From Sandaracinaceae bacterium (GTDB taxonomy: Bacteria > Myxococcota_A > Polyangia > Polyangiales > Sandaracinaceae): a DNA stretch of 64,000 bases. Location: positions 1 through 64,000 of the forward strand of contig JAVJQK010000082.1 of NCBI GenBank assembly GCA_040218145.1, in the 5' to 3' direction. Below are positions 33,116 to 40,645 of this stretch, piece by piece (position 1 is the stretch's first letter; every line of letters begins with the position of its first letter). The notes under the pieces are model-generated. The model made no database searches and was not told where the DNA came from. It saw only the letters and a list, made by a program, of their open reading frames with translations. The translations under genes were made by a program, and so were the position numbers.

Positions 33116-33190
33116 CTGCTGGAAGTTCCACTGCTGGAAGTTCCACTGCTGGAAGTTCCACTGCTGGAAGTTCCACTGCTGGAAGTTCGT
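33116..33190. repeat. Five tandem 15-bp repeats containing the palindrome TGGAAGTTCCA
   Basis: The unit CTGCTGGAAGTTCCA occurs four times exactly (33116-33175). The fifth copy (33176-33190) ends in GT instead of CA. Each full unit contains TGGAA-G-TTCCA, a palindrome with one central base. The 15-bp period is about 1.4 helix turns. The array ends directly before the start of the downstream ATPase gene, suggesting an iterated operator. Confidence 0.9.
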
Positions 33191-33192
33191 GC

Positions 33193-33198
33193 TATCTT
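33193..33198 (+). promoter_or_regulatory. Candidate -10 element TATCTT for the ATPase gene
   Basis: TATCTT lies immediately downstream of the repeat array and 5 nt before the GTG at 33204. The -35 region would fall inside the last repeats, so a protein bound to the repeats would directly affect this promoter. Confidence 0.4.
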
Positions 33199-33203
33199 CG
33201 GGC

Positions 33204-34613
33204 GTGCCCCGAAAGCCCCGCGACGTGCTCGACCGAGACGCCGAGTGGCGCGCGCTCTCGGACGCCTGGGAGAGCTCTGGGCCCGAGCTGCTCTTCGTGC
33301 TCGGGCGTCGGCGCATCGGAAAGAGCTTCCTGCTCTCGCGCTTCGCCAAGCGCGTGAAGGGGGTCTACTACCAGGCGACCCGACGCACCGAGGCCGAGCA
33401 GCTCGCCAGCGTCTCCCTCGCCGTGGGGGAGCGCTTCGGGGACGCGGCTCTCAGCCGAGGCGCCTCGATGCCCTCGTGGGAGGCGCTCCTCGCCTACATC
33501 ACGGAGCGGGGCGGGGACGAGCCGTTTCTCCTCGTCCTGGACGAGTTCCCGTACCTGGCCTCGGCCGCTCCCGCGCTCCCGTCGATCGTGCAGAAGCTCT
33601 GGGATCACGACTGGTCGCGCACTCGCATCCGGCTCGTCCTGGCGGGATCGTACGTCACGGCGATGCACCGGCTCGAGGCCGGCGATCAGCCCCTCTTCGG
33701 GCGTCGAACCCGCCGGATCTCGTTCGACCCGTTCACGGCCGCGGACCTCGCGGGGTTCGTGCCCGACTGGACGCCTCGGGACCGCCTGCGCCTCCATGGC
33801 GTCGCCGGGCACCTCCCGGGACACCTCGCGCTGATCGATCCGGACGCGTCGCTGGAGGCCAACCTCGCCCGCCTCTTCTTCGACCCGGCCGGTCGGCTCG
33901 TCGACGAGGCGCAGCACATGCTGGACGCCTTCCTGGGGGAGGCCGACGTGCACTACTCCATCCTGGAGGCCATCGCGGGCGGAGACCGCACCTGGAGCGG
34001 GATCACGAGCCGCGTCGGGAAGTCGGGGGGCGCGGTCTCCCGCCCGCTTCAGTGGCTGGAGGCGATGGACGTGATCGAGCGCGTCGTCCCCATCACGGAG
34101 AAGACCCCGAAGCGCTCCAAGCGCGCCGTGTATCGCGTCGCCGATCCGTACGTGGAGTTCTGGCACACGTTCGTGGCGCCCGCGCTCCGCTCCGGGAGCA
34201 TCGGGCTCGCGAAGCCGGAGCTGCTGGTGAAGCGGCTCGTGTCCCCACGGCTCGACGACTACATGGGGGGCGTCTTCGAGCGGGTGTGCCGCGAGCACGC
34301 GCGCCGGACGTCGACGCCCTTCGAGCCGCTCCGCGTCGGCTCGTGGTGGGACGCCCGCTCACGCAACGAGGTCGACGTGGTGAGCTTGTCCGGCGACGGT
34401 GAGGTGTACGTCGCGGAGTGCAAGTGGGGCCCGGTGACGCGGCGCCACTTCGAGACCCTCCGCGAGCGTGCGCGGATCCTGACGGCGGAGCTCCCACGGG
34501 TCACGCGCGTCCACTACGGGCTCTACAGCGGGCGAGGGGAGTTCGACGACGCGCTGCGCGAGCTGGCCTCCCGGGGCGAGGTCTCGCTCTACGGTCCCGA
34601 CGACGTGACCTGA
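33204..34613 (+). CDS. AAA-type ATPase with C-terminal PD-(D/E)XK-like (DUF234-type) domain
   Basis: This 469-residue protein resembles the archaeal-ATPase/DUF234 family. Residues 30-210 form a P-loop ATPase with Walker A GRRRIGKS (34-41), Walker B-like FLLVLDEFPYL and a sensor-like RLVLAGSYV. A winged-helix-like section (about 260-330) follows. The last 150 residues contain NEVDVVSL...VYVAECKWG, the D-x(n)-E-x-K pattern of restriction-endonuclease-like folds. Such proteins are patchily distributed, with unclear roles (defence, mobile-element or toxin-like). The start is placed at GTG 33204, because an earlier GTG (33189) lies inside the repeat array. Confidence 0.82.
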   Translation: MPRKPRDVLDRDAEWRALSDAWESSGPELLFVLGRRRIGKSFLLSRFAKRVKGVYYQATRRTEAEQLASVSLAVGERFGDAALSRGASMPSWEALLAYITERGGDEPFLLVLDEFPYLASAAPALPSIVQKLWDHDWSRTRIRLVLAGSYVTAMHRLEAGDQPLFGRRTRRISFDPFTAADLAGFVPDWTPRDRLRLHGVAGHLPGHLALIDPDASLEANLARLFFDPAGRLVDEAQHMLDAFLGEADVHYSILEAIAGGDRTWSGITSRVGKSGGAVSRPLQWLEAMDVIERVVPITEKTPKRSKRAVYRVADPYVEFWHTFVAPALRSGSIGLAKPELLVKRLVSPRLDDYMGGVFERVCREHARRTSTPFEPLRVGSWWDARSRNEVDVVSLSGDGEVYVAECKWGPVTRRHFETLRERARILTAELPRVTRVHYGLYSGRGEFDDALRELASRGEVSLYGPDDVT

Positions 34614-34674
34614 TCGGGCGGTGGGGCAATCCCCGATGGGCGGGTCGCGGCGGTGGGCGGAGTCTGAACGGACC

Positions 34675-34926
34675 ATGCGCACTCACAACCCGCCTCGCAC
34701 GCCCGCGTTCCTCGGTGAAGCCAACACCCGTCGGGTCAAACGCACGCTGCTCGAGGGCATGGCGTCGCGAAGGCCCGACCAGGTGGTGACCATGGTGACG
34801 CGCGCGCGCCGACGGGGAACCCCGTATCACACCATCGCCGAGTGGCTGGGGCCGCGCGCGAGCTGCCCGCCGCAGCTCCTGGCGGTCTACGACCGGGTGC
34901 AGCTGCTGGCATCCGTCGAGCCCTGA
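34675..34926 (+). CDS. Small basic protein of unknown function
   Basis: This 83-residue Arg-rich protein (ANTRRVKRTLLEGMASRR, VTRARRRGTPYHTIAEWLG) has a helix-turn-helix-like stretch at about 45-60. It lacks a good ribosome site. It lies 61 bp after the ATPase gene on the same strand and could be a DNA-binding partner. That is inference from position and charge only. Confidence 0.5.
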   Translation: MRTHNPPRTPAFLGEANTRRVKRTLLEGMASRRPDQVVTMVTRARRRGTPYHTIAEWLGPRASCPPQLLAVYDRVQLLASVEP

Positions 34927-34961
34927 CTTCCCCCCGCCCCGTGGACGCGGCACCATGAGGC

Positions 34962-35939
34962 ATGGCCTCGCTTCGCCTCCCGCTCGCTTGCCTCCTGGTG
35001 CTGGCCGCATGCGGAGGCGGCGAAGGGGAGAGGGATGCGGCGATGGATGCGCGGGTCCCGATGGACGCGCGCCCGGTCGACCTGGACGCAGCGCACGACG
35101 CCAGCGCCGACGCCGCCTGGCTCGACGCCGGCCCGACGGACTCGGGCGTGATCGACGCGAGCTTCGACGCGGGGCCCGAGTGCGTGACCGGGGACGACTG
35201 CGGCCCGACCACCTGCGCGATGGCGGCCGAGGGCTGCGTCCAGAGCACGCCCACCTGCGCGGACGGCGCGTGCGCGAGCGACTCCGCTTCGTACCCTCGG
35301 CGGGTGTGCGATCCCGGCCTCGGCGTGTGCCGCGCGCCAGATGGCGATCCCTCGGACGCGGGCGCGGGCGACGCCGGTCCGTCGTGCACGAGGGACGACG
35401 AGTGCGGGCGGCCCACGTGCCGACAGCTCGGCGCCTCGTGCGCCCAGAGCCTCCCGCGTTGCGCGATGGGCGCCTGTCGCTTCGAGATGAGCACGCTCAG
35501 CGGGTCCAGCTGCGACTCGGCGACGGGCCTCTGCGGCGCCCCGATGGATGGAGGCGGCCCGATCGATGGCGGCTTCGGCTGCTTCAGCGACGCGGACTGC
35601 GCGCGGCCGACCTGCCGACAGATGGGCCGCGATTGCACGCAGAGCACCAGCCGGTGCCTCGGTGGCACGTGCATGCCCACGCTGCGCACGATCTCCGGCT
35701 CCACCTGCGACACGAGCCGCGGCCTCTGCGGCGGCTCGGGGATCGACGGCGGCCCGCCGCCTCCTCCCGACGGCGGGGTCGGCTGCAGCCGCGACTCCGA
35801 CTGCGGCACGCCGTCCTGCCGTCAGCTCGGCGCCGACTGCGTGCGCTCGCTCCCGAAGTGCGAGATGAACCGCTGCGGCGCCCGCATCGAGAGCATGCCG
35901 GGCCGGACGTGTGACCCCGTCGCGGGCGACTGCCGCTGA
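34962..35939 (+). CDS. Lipoprotein with four Cys-rich repeats
   Basis: This 325-residue lipoprotein has a leader ending in VLAAC (Cys17) followed by a repeated Asp-Ala linker to residue 70. Four repeats of about 60 residues follow, each with DC(G/A)RPTCRQ(L/M)G..C.QS..RC..G.C and a closing C(D)...G.CR. Gly/Pro/Asp linkers separate them. No known domain recognised. It is convergent with hom at 12 bp. Confidence 0.78.
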   Translation: MASLRLPLACLLVLAACGGGEGERDAAMDARVPMDARPVDLDAAHDASADAAWLDAGPTDSGVIDASFDAGPECVTGDDCGPTTCAMAAEGCVQSTPTCADGACASDSASYPRRVCDPGLGVCRAPDGDPSDAGAGDAGPSCTRDDECGRPTCRQLGASCAQSLPRCAMGACRFEMSTLSGSSCDSATGLCGAPMDGGGPIDGGFGCFSDADCARPTCRQMGRDCTQSTSRCLGGTCMPTLRTISGSTCDTSRGLCGGSGIDGGPPPPPDGGVGCSRDSDCGTPSCRQLGADCVRSLPKCEMNRCGARIESMPGRTCDPVAGDCR

Positions 35940-35951
35940 GCGCTCGCGGGC

Positions 35952-37280
35952 CTACTCTTCGATGCGCAGGGCGCGGGGCGGCTCGACGATGCCGCTGAGC
36001 ATCTCGGTCTCCCGGAGCGCCGAGCGGATGTTCGCGCCGTGGGCTTCGTGGGTGAGCATCACCACGTGCACCGGGTCGTCGCCCTCCGAGCGGCCGGTCT
36101 GGATCATCTGCTCGATGGAGATGTCGAACGCGCCGAGCACGCCCGCGATGCGCGCGAGGACGCCCGGACGGTCGAGCACGCTGAAGCGCAGGTACCAGCG
36201 GCCCTCGTAGCGGCCGGCGTCGACGACCGTGCGCTGCTCGAGGTGCTCACCCCGCCACGCGCGCTGGGGCACGCGCCCGCTGGCGCCGCGCGCGATGTTG
36301 CGGCCGACGTCGACGATGTCGCTCACCACGCTCATCGCGGTCGGGAGCGCGCCCGCGCCGTAGCCGCTGAGCATGCAGGGGCCGAGCATCGCGCCGTCGA
36401 GCACGACGACGTTGAGCGCCCCGCCGATGCTTGCGAGCACGCCACCCTCCGGGACGAGCGCGGGGTGCACGCGGAGATCGAGCGCCCTGCCTTCGAGGGT
36501 CCCGTCCTCGAGCGCGCGGCCGACCGCGAGCGGCTTGATCACGTAGCCGAAGCGGCCCGCCATCTCCATGTCGATGGCGGCCACGCTGTCTATCCCCTCC
36601 ATCGAGACCTGCGAGGGGTGCACCTTCGCGCCGAACGCGAGGGTCGCGAGGATGGTCAGCTTGTGCGCCGCGTCGCCGCCGTTGACGTCGAGGGTCGGGT
36701 CCGCCTCCGCGTAGCCCTTCTCCTGCGCCTCCTTCAGCGCCGCGCCGAAGTCCAGGCCCTCCTCCTCGCGCATGCGGCTGAGGATGTAGTTGCTCGTGCC
36801 GTTGACGATCCCACGCAGCGAGGTGACGGTGTCCGACGCGAGCGCCTCGCGCAGCACGCGGATCACGGGGATGCCGCCCGCGACCGCGGCCTCGAAGTAG
36901 AGGTCGGCGCCCTTCTCCTCGGCCAGCTCGATCAGCGTGTGGCCCTGCTCGGCGAGGAGCGCCTTGTTCGCGGTCACCACCGACTTGCCCGCCTCGAGCG
37001 CGCGCCGCACGTAGGTGCCCGCCGGCTCTATGCCTCCGACGACCTCGACGACGATGTCGATCTCGGGGTCGTCGAGCACCTCGTCGGGGTCGAACCCGAG
37101 CAGGGCCTCGGGCAGGAACGGCGAGCGCGTCTTGCCCTTGGTGCGGCCCACCACGCGGCGCACCTCGATGGACGTGCCGAGGCGGCGCTCGATGGACCGC
37201 GCGTTGTCGTGCAGCAGCTCGAGGATGCCCTGGCCCACGACGCCGGCGCCGAGGAGACCGATGCGAATGGGACGGCTCAC
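35952..37280 (-). CDS. hom: Homoserine dehydrogenase
   Basis: This 442-residue enzyme reduces aspartate semialdehyde to homoserine in the threonine/methionine branch. The N-terminal NAD(P) fold has GLLGAGVVGQG (8-18). The catalytic core has KSVVTANKALLAE, AAVAGGIPVI, GIVNGTSNYIL and the EAQEKGYAEADPTLDVNGGDAAHKL signature. A C-terminal ACT domain (about 365-435, LRFSVLDRPGVLARIAGVLG) implies allosteric control, commonly by threonine. It starts at GTG 37280, with a TATGTA hexamer 7 nt upstream. Confidence 0.97.
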   Translation of the reverse strand: MSRPIRIGLLGAGVVGQGILELLHDNARSIERRLGTSIEVRRVVGRTKGKTRSPFLPEALLGFDPDEVLDDPEIDIVVEVVGGIEPAGTYVRRALEAGKSVVTANKALLAEQGHTLIELAEEKGADLYFEAAVAGGIPVIRVLREALASDTVTSLRGIVNGTSNYILSRMREEEGLDFGAALKEAQEKGYAEADPTLDVNGGDAAHKLTILATLAFGAKVHPSQVSMEGIDSVAAIDMEMAGRFGYVIKPLAVGRALEDGTLEGRALDLRVHPALVPEGGVLASIGGALNVVVLDGAMLGPCMLSGYGAGALPTAMSVVSDIVDVGRNIARGASGRVPQRAWRGEHLEQRTVVDAGRYEGRWYLRFSVLDRPGVLARIAGVLGAFDISIEQMIQTGRSEGDDPVHVVMLTHEAHGANIRSALRETEMLSGIVEPPRALRIEE

Positions 37281-37287
37281 GCGGCGC

Positions 37288-37293
37288 TACATA
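37288..37293 (-). promoter_or_regulatory. Candidate -10 element TATGTA for hom
   Basis: TATGTA on the minus strand ends 7 nt before the hom start codon, with no ribosome site in between. Consistent with leaderless expression, though the last base departs from TANNNT. Confidence 0.3.
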
Positions 37294-37340
37294 CCGCGGA
37301 CCGACCCCCGCGCGCTAACACCTGTGCTAACAGACGGCTC

Positions 37341-37577
37341 GTGACCTCCGGCACGTGGCTGCTGCTCAGCTGGATCCTGGTCGGCGCGGCCACCCTGGTC
37401 GTGCACGCGCTCGTCCTCTGGCAGGTGCTCTGGGCCGAGAAGCCGGCCGGCAAGTGGCGCTGGCTCGCGCTGATCCCGCCCGCCGCGCCGGTGATCGGCT
37501 GGCTGGGCGGCCGCCGGGTGGCGCCGATTCTGTGGGGAGTGCTCGCCCTTACCTATCTCGTCCTGCGCCTCGTCTGA
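37341..37577 (+). CDS. Small membrane protein
   Basis: This 78-residue protein, starting with GTG, is almost entirely hydrophobic. It has two to three helices (about 4-27, 37-53 and 59-77) joined by a short basic loop (WAEKPAGKWRW). No family recognised. It is divergent from hom, with 60 bp between starts, and 13 bp upstream of the TPR-type gene. Confidence 0.6.
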   Translation: MTSGTWLLLSWILVGAATLVVHALVLWQVLWAEKPAGKWRWLALIPPAAPVIGWLGGRRVAPILWGVLALTYLVLRLV

Positions 37578-37583
37578 TATCGT
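37578..37583 (+). promoter_or_regulatory. Candidate -10 element TATCGT
   Basis: TATCGT ends 7 nt before the ATG at 37591, directly after the stop of the small membrane-protein gene. Leaderless-type spacing. Confidence 0.35.
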
Positions 37584-37590
37584 CGGCGCC

Positions 37591-38427
37591 ATGTCGCGCA
37601 CGCTCAGCCTCGTCGCCTTGGCGCTGGCCTTCTCGCTCTTCGCCGCCCCGCTGCGCGCACAGACGAACCCGCTCATCGAGCGCGGGCAGTCGGAGTACGA
37701 CGAGCTGCGCTACGAGGAGGCCCTGCAGACGCTCTCGGCCGCCCTCGTGCGCTCGGGCAACTCCCGCAGCGATCTCGCGCAGATCTACCGCCTGCTCGCC
37801 TTCACCTACCTGGCGCTCGGTCGGGAAGAGGAGGCCGCGGGCGCCTACCGCGGCATGCTCCCGCTCGACCCCGAGTATCAGCCCGATCAGTCGATCGCGC
37901 CGCGGATGCGCGCGTTCTTCGAAGAGGTGCAGCAGCAGTGGGAGTCGGAGGGGAGGCCGGGCAGCGGGCCGCCGCCGCCGGTGGAGATCCAGCACCGCTC
38001 CCCCGCGGAGTGGGAGCGCGAGCAGCCGGTCCCGCTCGCGGCGCAGATCGACGATCCGGCCCGGCGCGTCGCGCAGCTCGTGCTGGCCTACCGGCAGGGC
38101 ACCGACGCGGTCTTCACCCGGCTGGACACCCAGCTCGCGGACGGGGAGTACACCGCGACCATCCCCGGAACCGACGTCGCGCCGCCGCTCGTCGAGTACT
38201 ACTTCGAGGCGCTCGACGCGAACGGCCTGCCCATCGCGGCCCGCGGAGACGTCGCGGCGCCGCTGCGCATCGCGGTCCCCGAGCCGGGCGGCAACGTGGC
38301 CGAGGAGTGGTGGTTCTGGACCCTCATCGGCGGTCTGGTGGCGGGCGGCGTGGTGGCGGCGATCGTGATCGCCGACCAGGTGAGCACCGGCCCGCAGACC
38401 GGCACGTTCGTGATCACGATCGACTGA
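37591..38427 (+). CDS. Exported TPR-like protein with C-terminal membrane helix
   Basis: This 278-residue protein has a signal peptide (cleavage near LRAQ, 23-24). Helical TPR-like repeats at about 28-105 include GQSEYDELRYEEALQTLSAAL and AFTYLALGREEEAAGAYRGML. A Pro-rich hinge follows, then a beta domain (about 145-225), a membrane helix (about 241-262, WTLIGGLVAGGVVAAIVIA) and a short tail. It may be a periplasmic scaffold. It is followed by prmA at 14 bp. Confidence 0.75.
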   Translation: MSRTLSLVALALAFSLFAAPLRAQTNPLIERGQSEYDELRYEEALQTLSAALVRSGNSRSDLAQIYRLLAFTYLALGREEEAAGAYRGMLPLDPEYQPDQSIAPRMRAFFEEVQQQWESEGRPGSGPPPPVEIQHRSPAEWEREQPVPLAAQIDDPARRVAQLVLAYRQGTDAVFTRLDTQLADGEYTATIPGTDVAPPLVEYYFEALDANGLPIAARGDVAAPLRIAVPEPGGNVAEEWWFWTLIGGLVAGGVVAAIVIADQVSTGPQTGTFVITID

Positions 38428-38441
38428 GAGCCCGAGGACCC

Positions 38442-39302
38442 ATGAGCGAGCCGCGTTACCCCTGCGTGCACGTCGCGGTGCCGGTCACCGAGAGCGACGT
38501 GGTCTCCTCCGTGCTCTGGGACGCGGGCGCGACCGGGCTCGAGGAGCGCGACGCGACCACCATGGACGCCGCGGCCGGAGACGGCGTGACCCTCGTCGCG
38601 CACTTCGACGAGGAGGCCGACGCGCTCGAGGCGGTCGGGCTCGTCACCGCGCGCTTCGACGGCCGGTTCGTGCCCACGGTGGAGCACATCGTGGGCGACG
38701 ACTGGAGAGAGCGCTGGAAGGCGTTCTTCCACACGACGCGGGTGGGGGAGCGGCTCGTCGTCCGCCCGAGCTGGGAGACGCACGACGCGCGGGAGGGCGA
38801 CCTGGTCATCGTGCTCGACCCGGGGCAGGCCTTCGGGACGGGCACCCACGAGACGACGCGGCTGGTCATGCGGGAGCTCGAGGCGCGCGTGTCGGGCGGC
38901 GAGCACGTGCTCGACGTCGGCTGCGGCAGCGGCATCCTCGGCATCGCGGCCCTGAAGCTCGGCGCGGCGCGCGTGGTCGCGGTCGACGTGGACCCCATCG
39001 CGGTGCGCGTCACGGACGAGAACGCGGAGATCAACGGCGTCGCGGTCGAGGCCTCGACCACGCCCGTCGAAGACGTGCCCGGGCGCTACCCCATCGTGCT
39101 CGCGAACATCCGCAGCCCCATCCTCATCCCGATGACCGAGTCGCTCGTCGCTCACCTGACGCCCGGCGGCGTGCTCGTGCTCAGCGGCCTCCTCGCGGAG
39201 GAGGAGTCGGAGATCCGCGCCGTGTACGACGCGCACCTCCGCTTCGACGGCGTGCGCCGCGACGGCGACTGGATCGCGCTCGCCTACCGGAGCGAGGAAT
39301 GA
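38442..39302 (+). CDS. prmA: Ribosomal protein L11 methyltransferase
   Basis: This 286-residue SAM-dependent methyltransferase should methylate ribosomal protein L11. The N-terminal L11-recognition domain is followed by LDPGQAFGTGTHETTRL, the VLDVGCGSGILGIAALKLGA SAM-binding motif, VDVDPIAV and VLANI (Asn/Ile motif IV). Length and layout match PrmA. Its stop overlaps the rsmE start as ATGA (39299-39302), a common gene pair. Confidence 0.92.
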   Translation: MSEPRYPCVHVAVPVTESDVVSSVLWDAGATGLEERDATTMDAAAGDGVTLVAHFDEEADALEAVGLVTARFDGRFVPTVEHIVGDDWRERWKAFFHTTRVGERLVVRPSWETHDAREGDLVIVLDPGQAFGTGTHETTRLVMRELEARVSGGEHVLDVGCGSGILGIAALKLGAARVVAVDVDPIAVRVTDENAEINGVAVEASTTPVEDVPGRYPIVLANIRSPILIPMTESLVAHLTPGGVLVLSGLLAEEESEIRAVYDAHLRFDGVRRDGDWIALAYRSEE

Positions 39303-40021
39303 GCACGCCGCGCCGGCTGCACTGCCACCCGCTGCCGGCCGCGGGAGAGGTGACGGAGCTCGACGCGGCGGCGACCAAGCACGCGGCGGTGTTGCGGCTC
39401 GGCGTCGGAGACGCGGTGATCCTGTTCGATGGAGAGGGCGGCGAGGCGGACGCCGTGATCGAGGCGACGGACGAGCGCCTCGTCTGCCGCGTGGGGGCCC
39501 GACGTGAGGTGCCGCCCCGCCCGCGCGTCGTGCTCGTCCAGTGCATGCCGAAGGGCGCCAAGCTCGACGACATCGTGCGCGCGACGACCGAGATCGGCGT
39601 CAGCGAGATCCGCCTCGCGCACGCGGCCCGCGCGGTGGCGAGGCCGGACGAGGCCCGGGCGCAGAAGCGCATGGAGCGGCTCTCGAAGATCGCGCGCGAG
39701 GCGGCGCGCCAGAGCCTGCGCGCGGACGTGCCCTCGGTGACTCGTCCCGCCCCGCTGCTGGACGTCGCGGCGCAGGCGCCCGACGGCGCTGTCAAGCTCG
39801 CGTTCGTGATAGGGGGGCGCGGCTCGGTCGAGGCGTGCGTCGACCCGACGCGTGAGACCTGGCTGGTCGTAGGCCCGGAGGGCGGCCTCTCGCCCGACGA
39901 GGTCGACGCGCTGGTCGGCCTCGGGTACCGCGGCGTAGGGCTCGCGGGGCCCGTGCTCCGCGTGGAGACCGCGGCGCCGGTCGTCGTGGCCCTCGTCGCC
40001 CACCGCCTCGGAGCGCTCTGA
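39299..40021 (+). CDS. rsmE: 16S rRNA m3U1498 methyltransferase
   Basis: This 240-residue SPOUT-family protein has a PUA-like N-terminus (KHAAVLRLGVGDAVILFDGEG) and the trefoil-knot motifs VVGPEGGLSPDEV and LAGPVLRVETAAPVVVALV, typical of RsmE. CMPKGAKLDDIVRATTEIGVSEI is also characteristic. Translationally coupled to prmA. Confidence 0.95.
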   Translation: MSTPRRLHCHPLPAAGEVTELDAAATKHAAVLRLGVGDAVILFDGEGGEADAVIEATDERLVCRVGARREVPPRPRVVLVQCMPKGAKLDDIVRATTEIGVSEIRLAHAARAVARPDEARAQKRMERLSKIAREAARQSLRADVPSVTRPAPLLDVAAQAPDGAVKLAFVIGGRGSVEACVDPTRETWLVVGPEGGLSPDEVDALVGLGYRGVGLAGPVLRVETAAPVVVALVAHRLGAL

Positions 40022-40065
40022 GCATCAGGCCCAGACCTGCGCGAGTCGTTCGCGCAGCCGAGGCC

Positions 40066-40578
40066 ATGTCGCTCGTCCTCGCGGTCCTGGCGCTCGGGTG
40101 CGGTCGGGCAGATCCGGACGCCCCGCCTCCGGTACAGCCGCTGCCACCCCCCGCGCCGATCGCCGCGCCGCCGCCTCCCACGCCAGCGGCGCCGGTCGCC
40201 CAGCCCACCTCGCCGGAGCCCTCCGGCGCGCCGGCCGCGACGCCCGAGACCCTCGAGCGCGCGCGGGTGCGCTTCGGGCGCATCGACGTCCGAGGGGGCA
40301 CGTCGGCCTCCACCGTCAGGCGGGTCGTCCGAAGGCACGAGGGGGAGATCGAGGGCTGCTACCGCCGAGGCCTGGAGGTCGACGGTCGGGTGGTCGGGCG
40401 GCTCGAGGCGCGCTTCGACGTCGAGCCCGGAGGCGCGGTGCGGGCGGTCGAGGTCCCCCCCGGGCCGCTCGGGCGCGTGGTCGAAGGCTGCGTCGCGGAG
40501 GCGATCCAGCGCTGGACGTTCCCGGGCTCGGGAGCGACCGATCACGTGATCTTGCCGCTCGTGTTCTCCACCCGGTGA
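40066..40578 (+). CDS. AgmX/PglI-type C-terminal domain lipoprotein
   Basis: This 170-residue protein has a short leader ending in LALGC (Cys12) and a Pro/Ala-rich linker (13-55). Its C-terminal domain of about 100 residues resembles the AgmX/PglI C-terminal domain common in myxobacteria: VRRVVRRHEGEIEGCYRRGLEV, GRLEARFDVEPGGAVRAVEV, VEGCVAEAIQRWTFPGSG. These domains resemble TonB C-termini and occur in gliding-motility proteins. The role here is unknown. An in-frame earlier start is possible. Confidence 0.75.
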   Translation: MSLVLAVLALGCGRADPDAPPPVQPLPPPAPIAAPPPPTPAAPVAQPTSPEPSGAPAATPETLERARVRFGRIDVRGGTSASTVRRVVRRHEGEIEGCYRRGLEVDGRVVGRLEARFDVEPGGAVRAVEVPPGPLGRVVEGCVAEAIQRWTFPGSGATDHVILPLVFSTR

Positions 40579-40625
40579 TCGGCGCTCGCGTGAGGCCTTC
40601 GTGGCGCTTGGCGCCTTTCGCGGCC

Positions 40626-40631
40626 TATCGT
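40626..40631 (+). promoter_or_regulatory. Candidate -10 element TATCGT
   Basis: TATCGT ends 14 nt before the ATG at 40646 of the histidine kinase gene. Confidence 0.35.
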
Positions 40632-40645
40632 GTTATCCGGTTGAG

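Noticed and set aside
33116-33190. Short tandem repeats considered as a CRISPR array
   Set aside because: Units are 15 bp with no spacers and no cas genes nearby. An operator array fits better.
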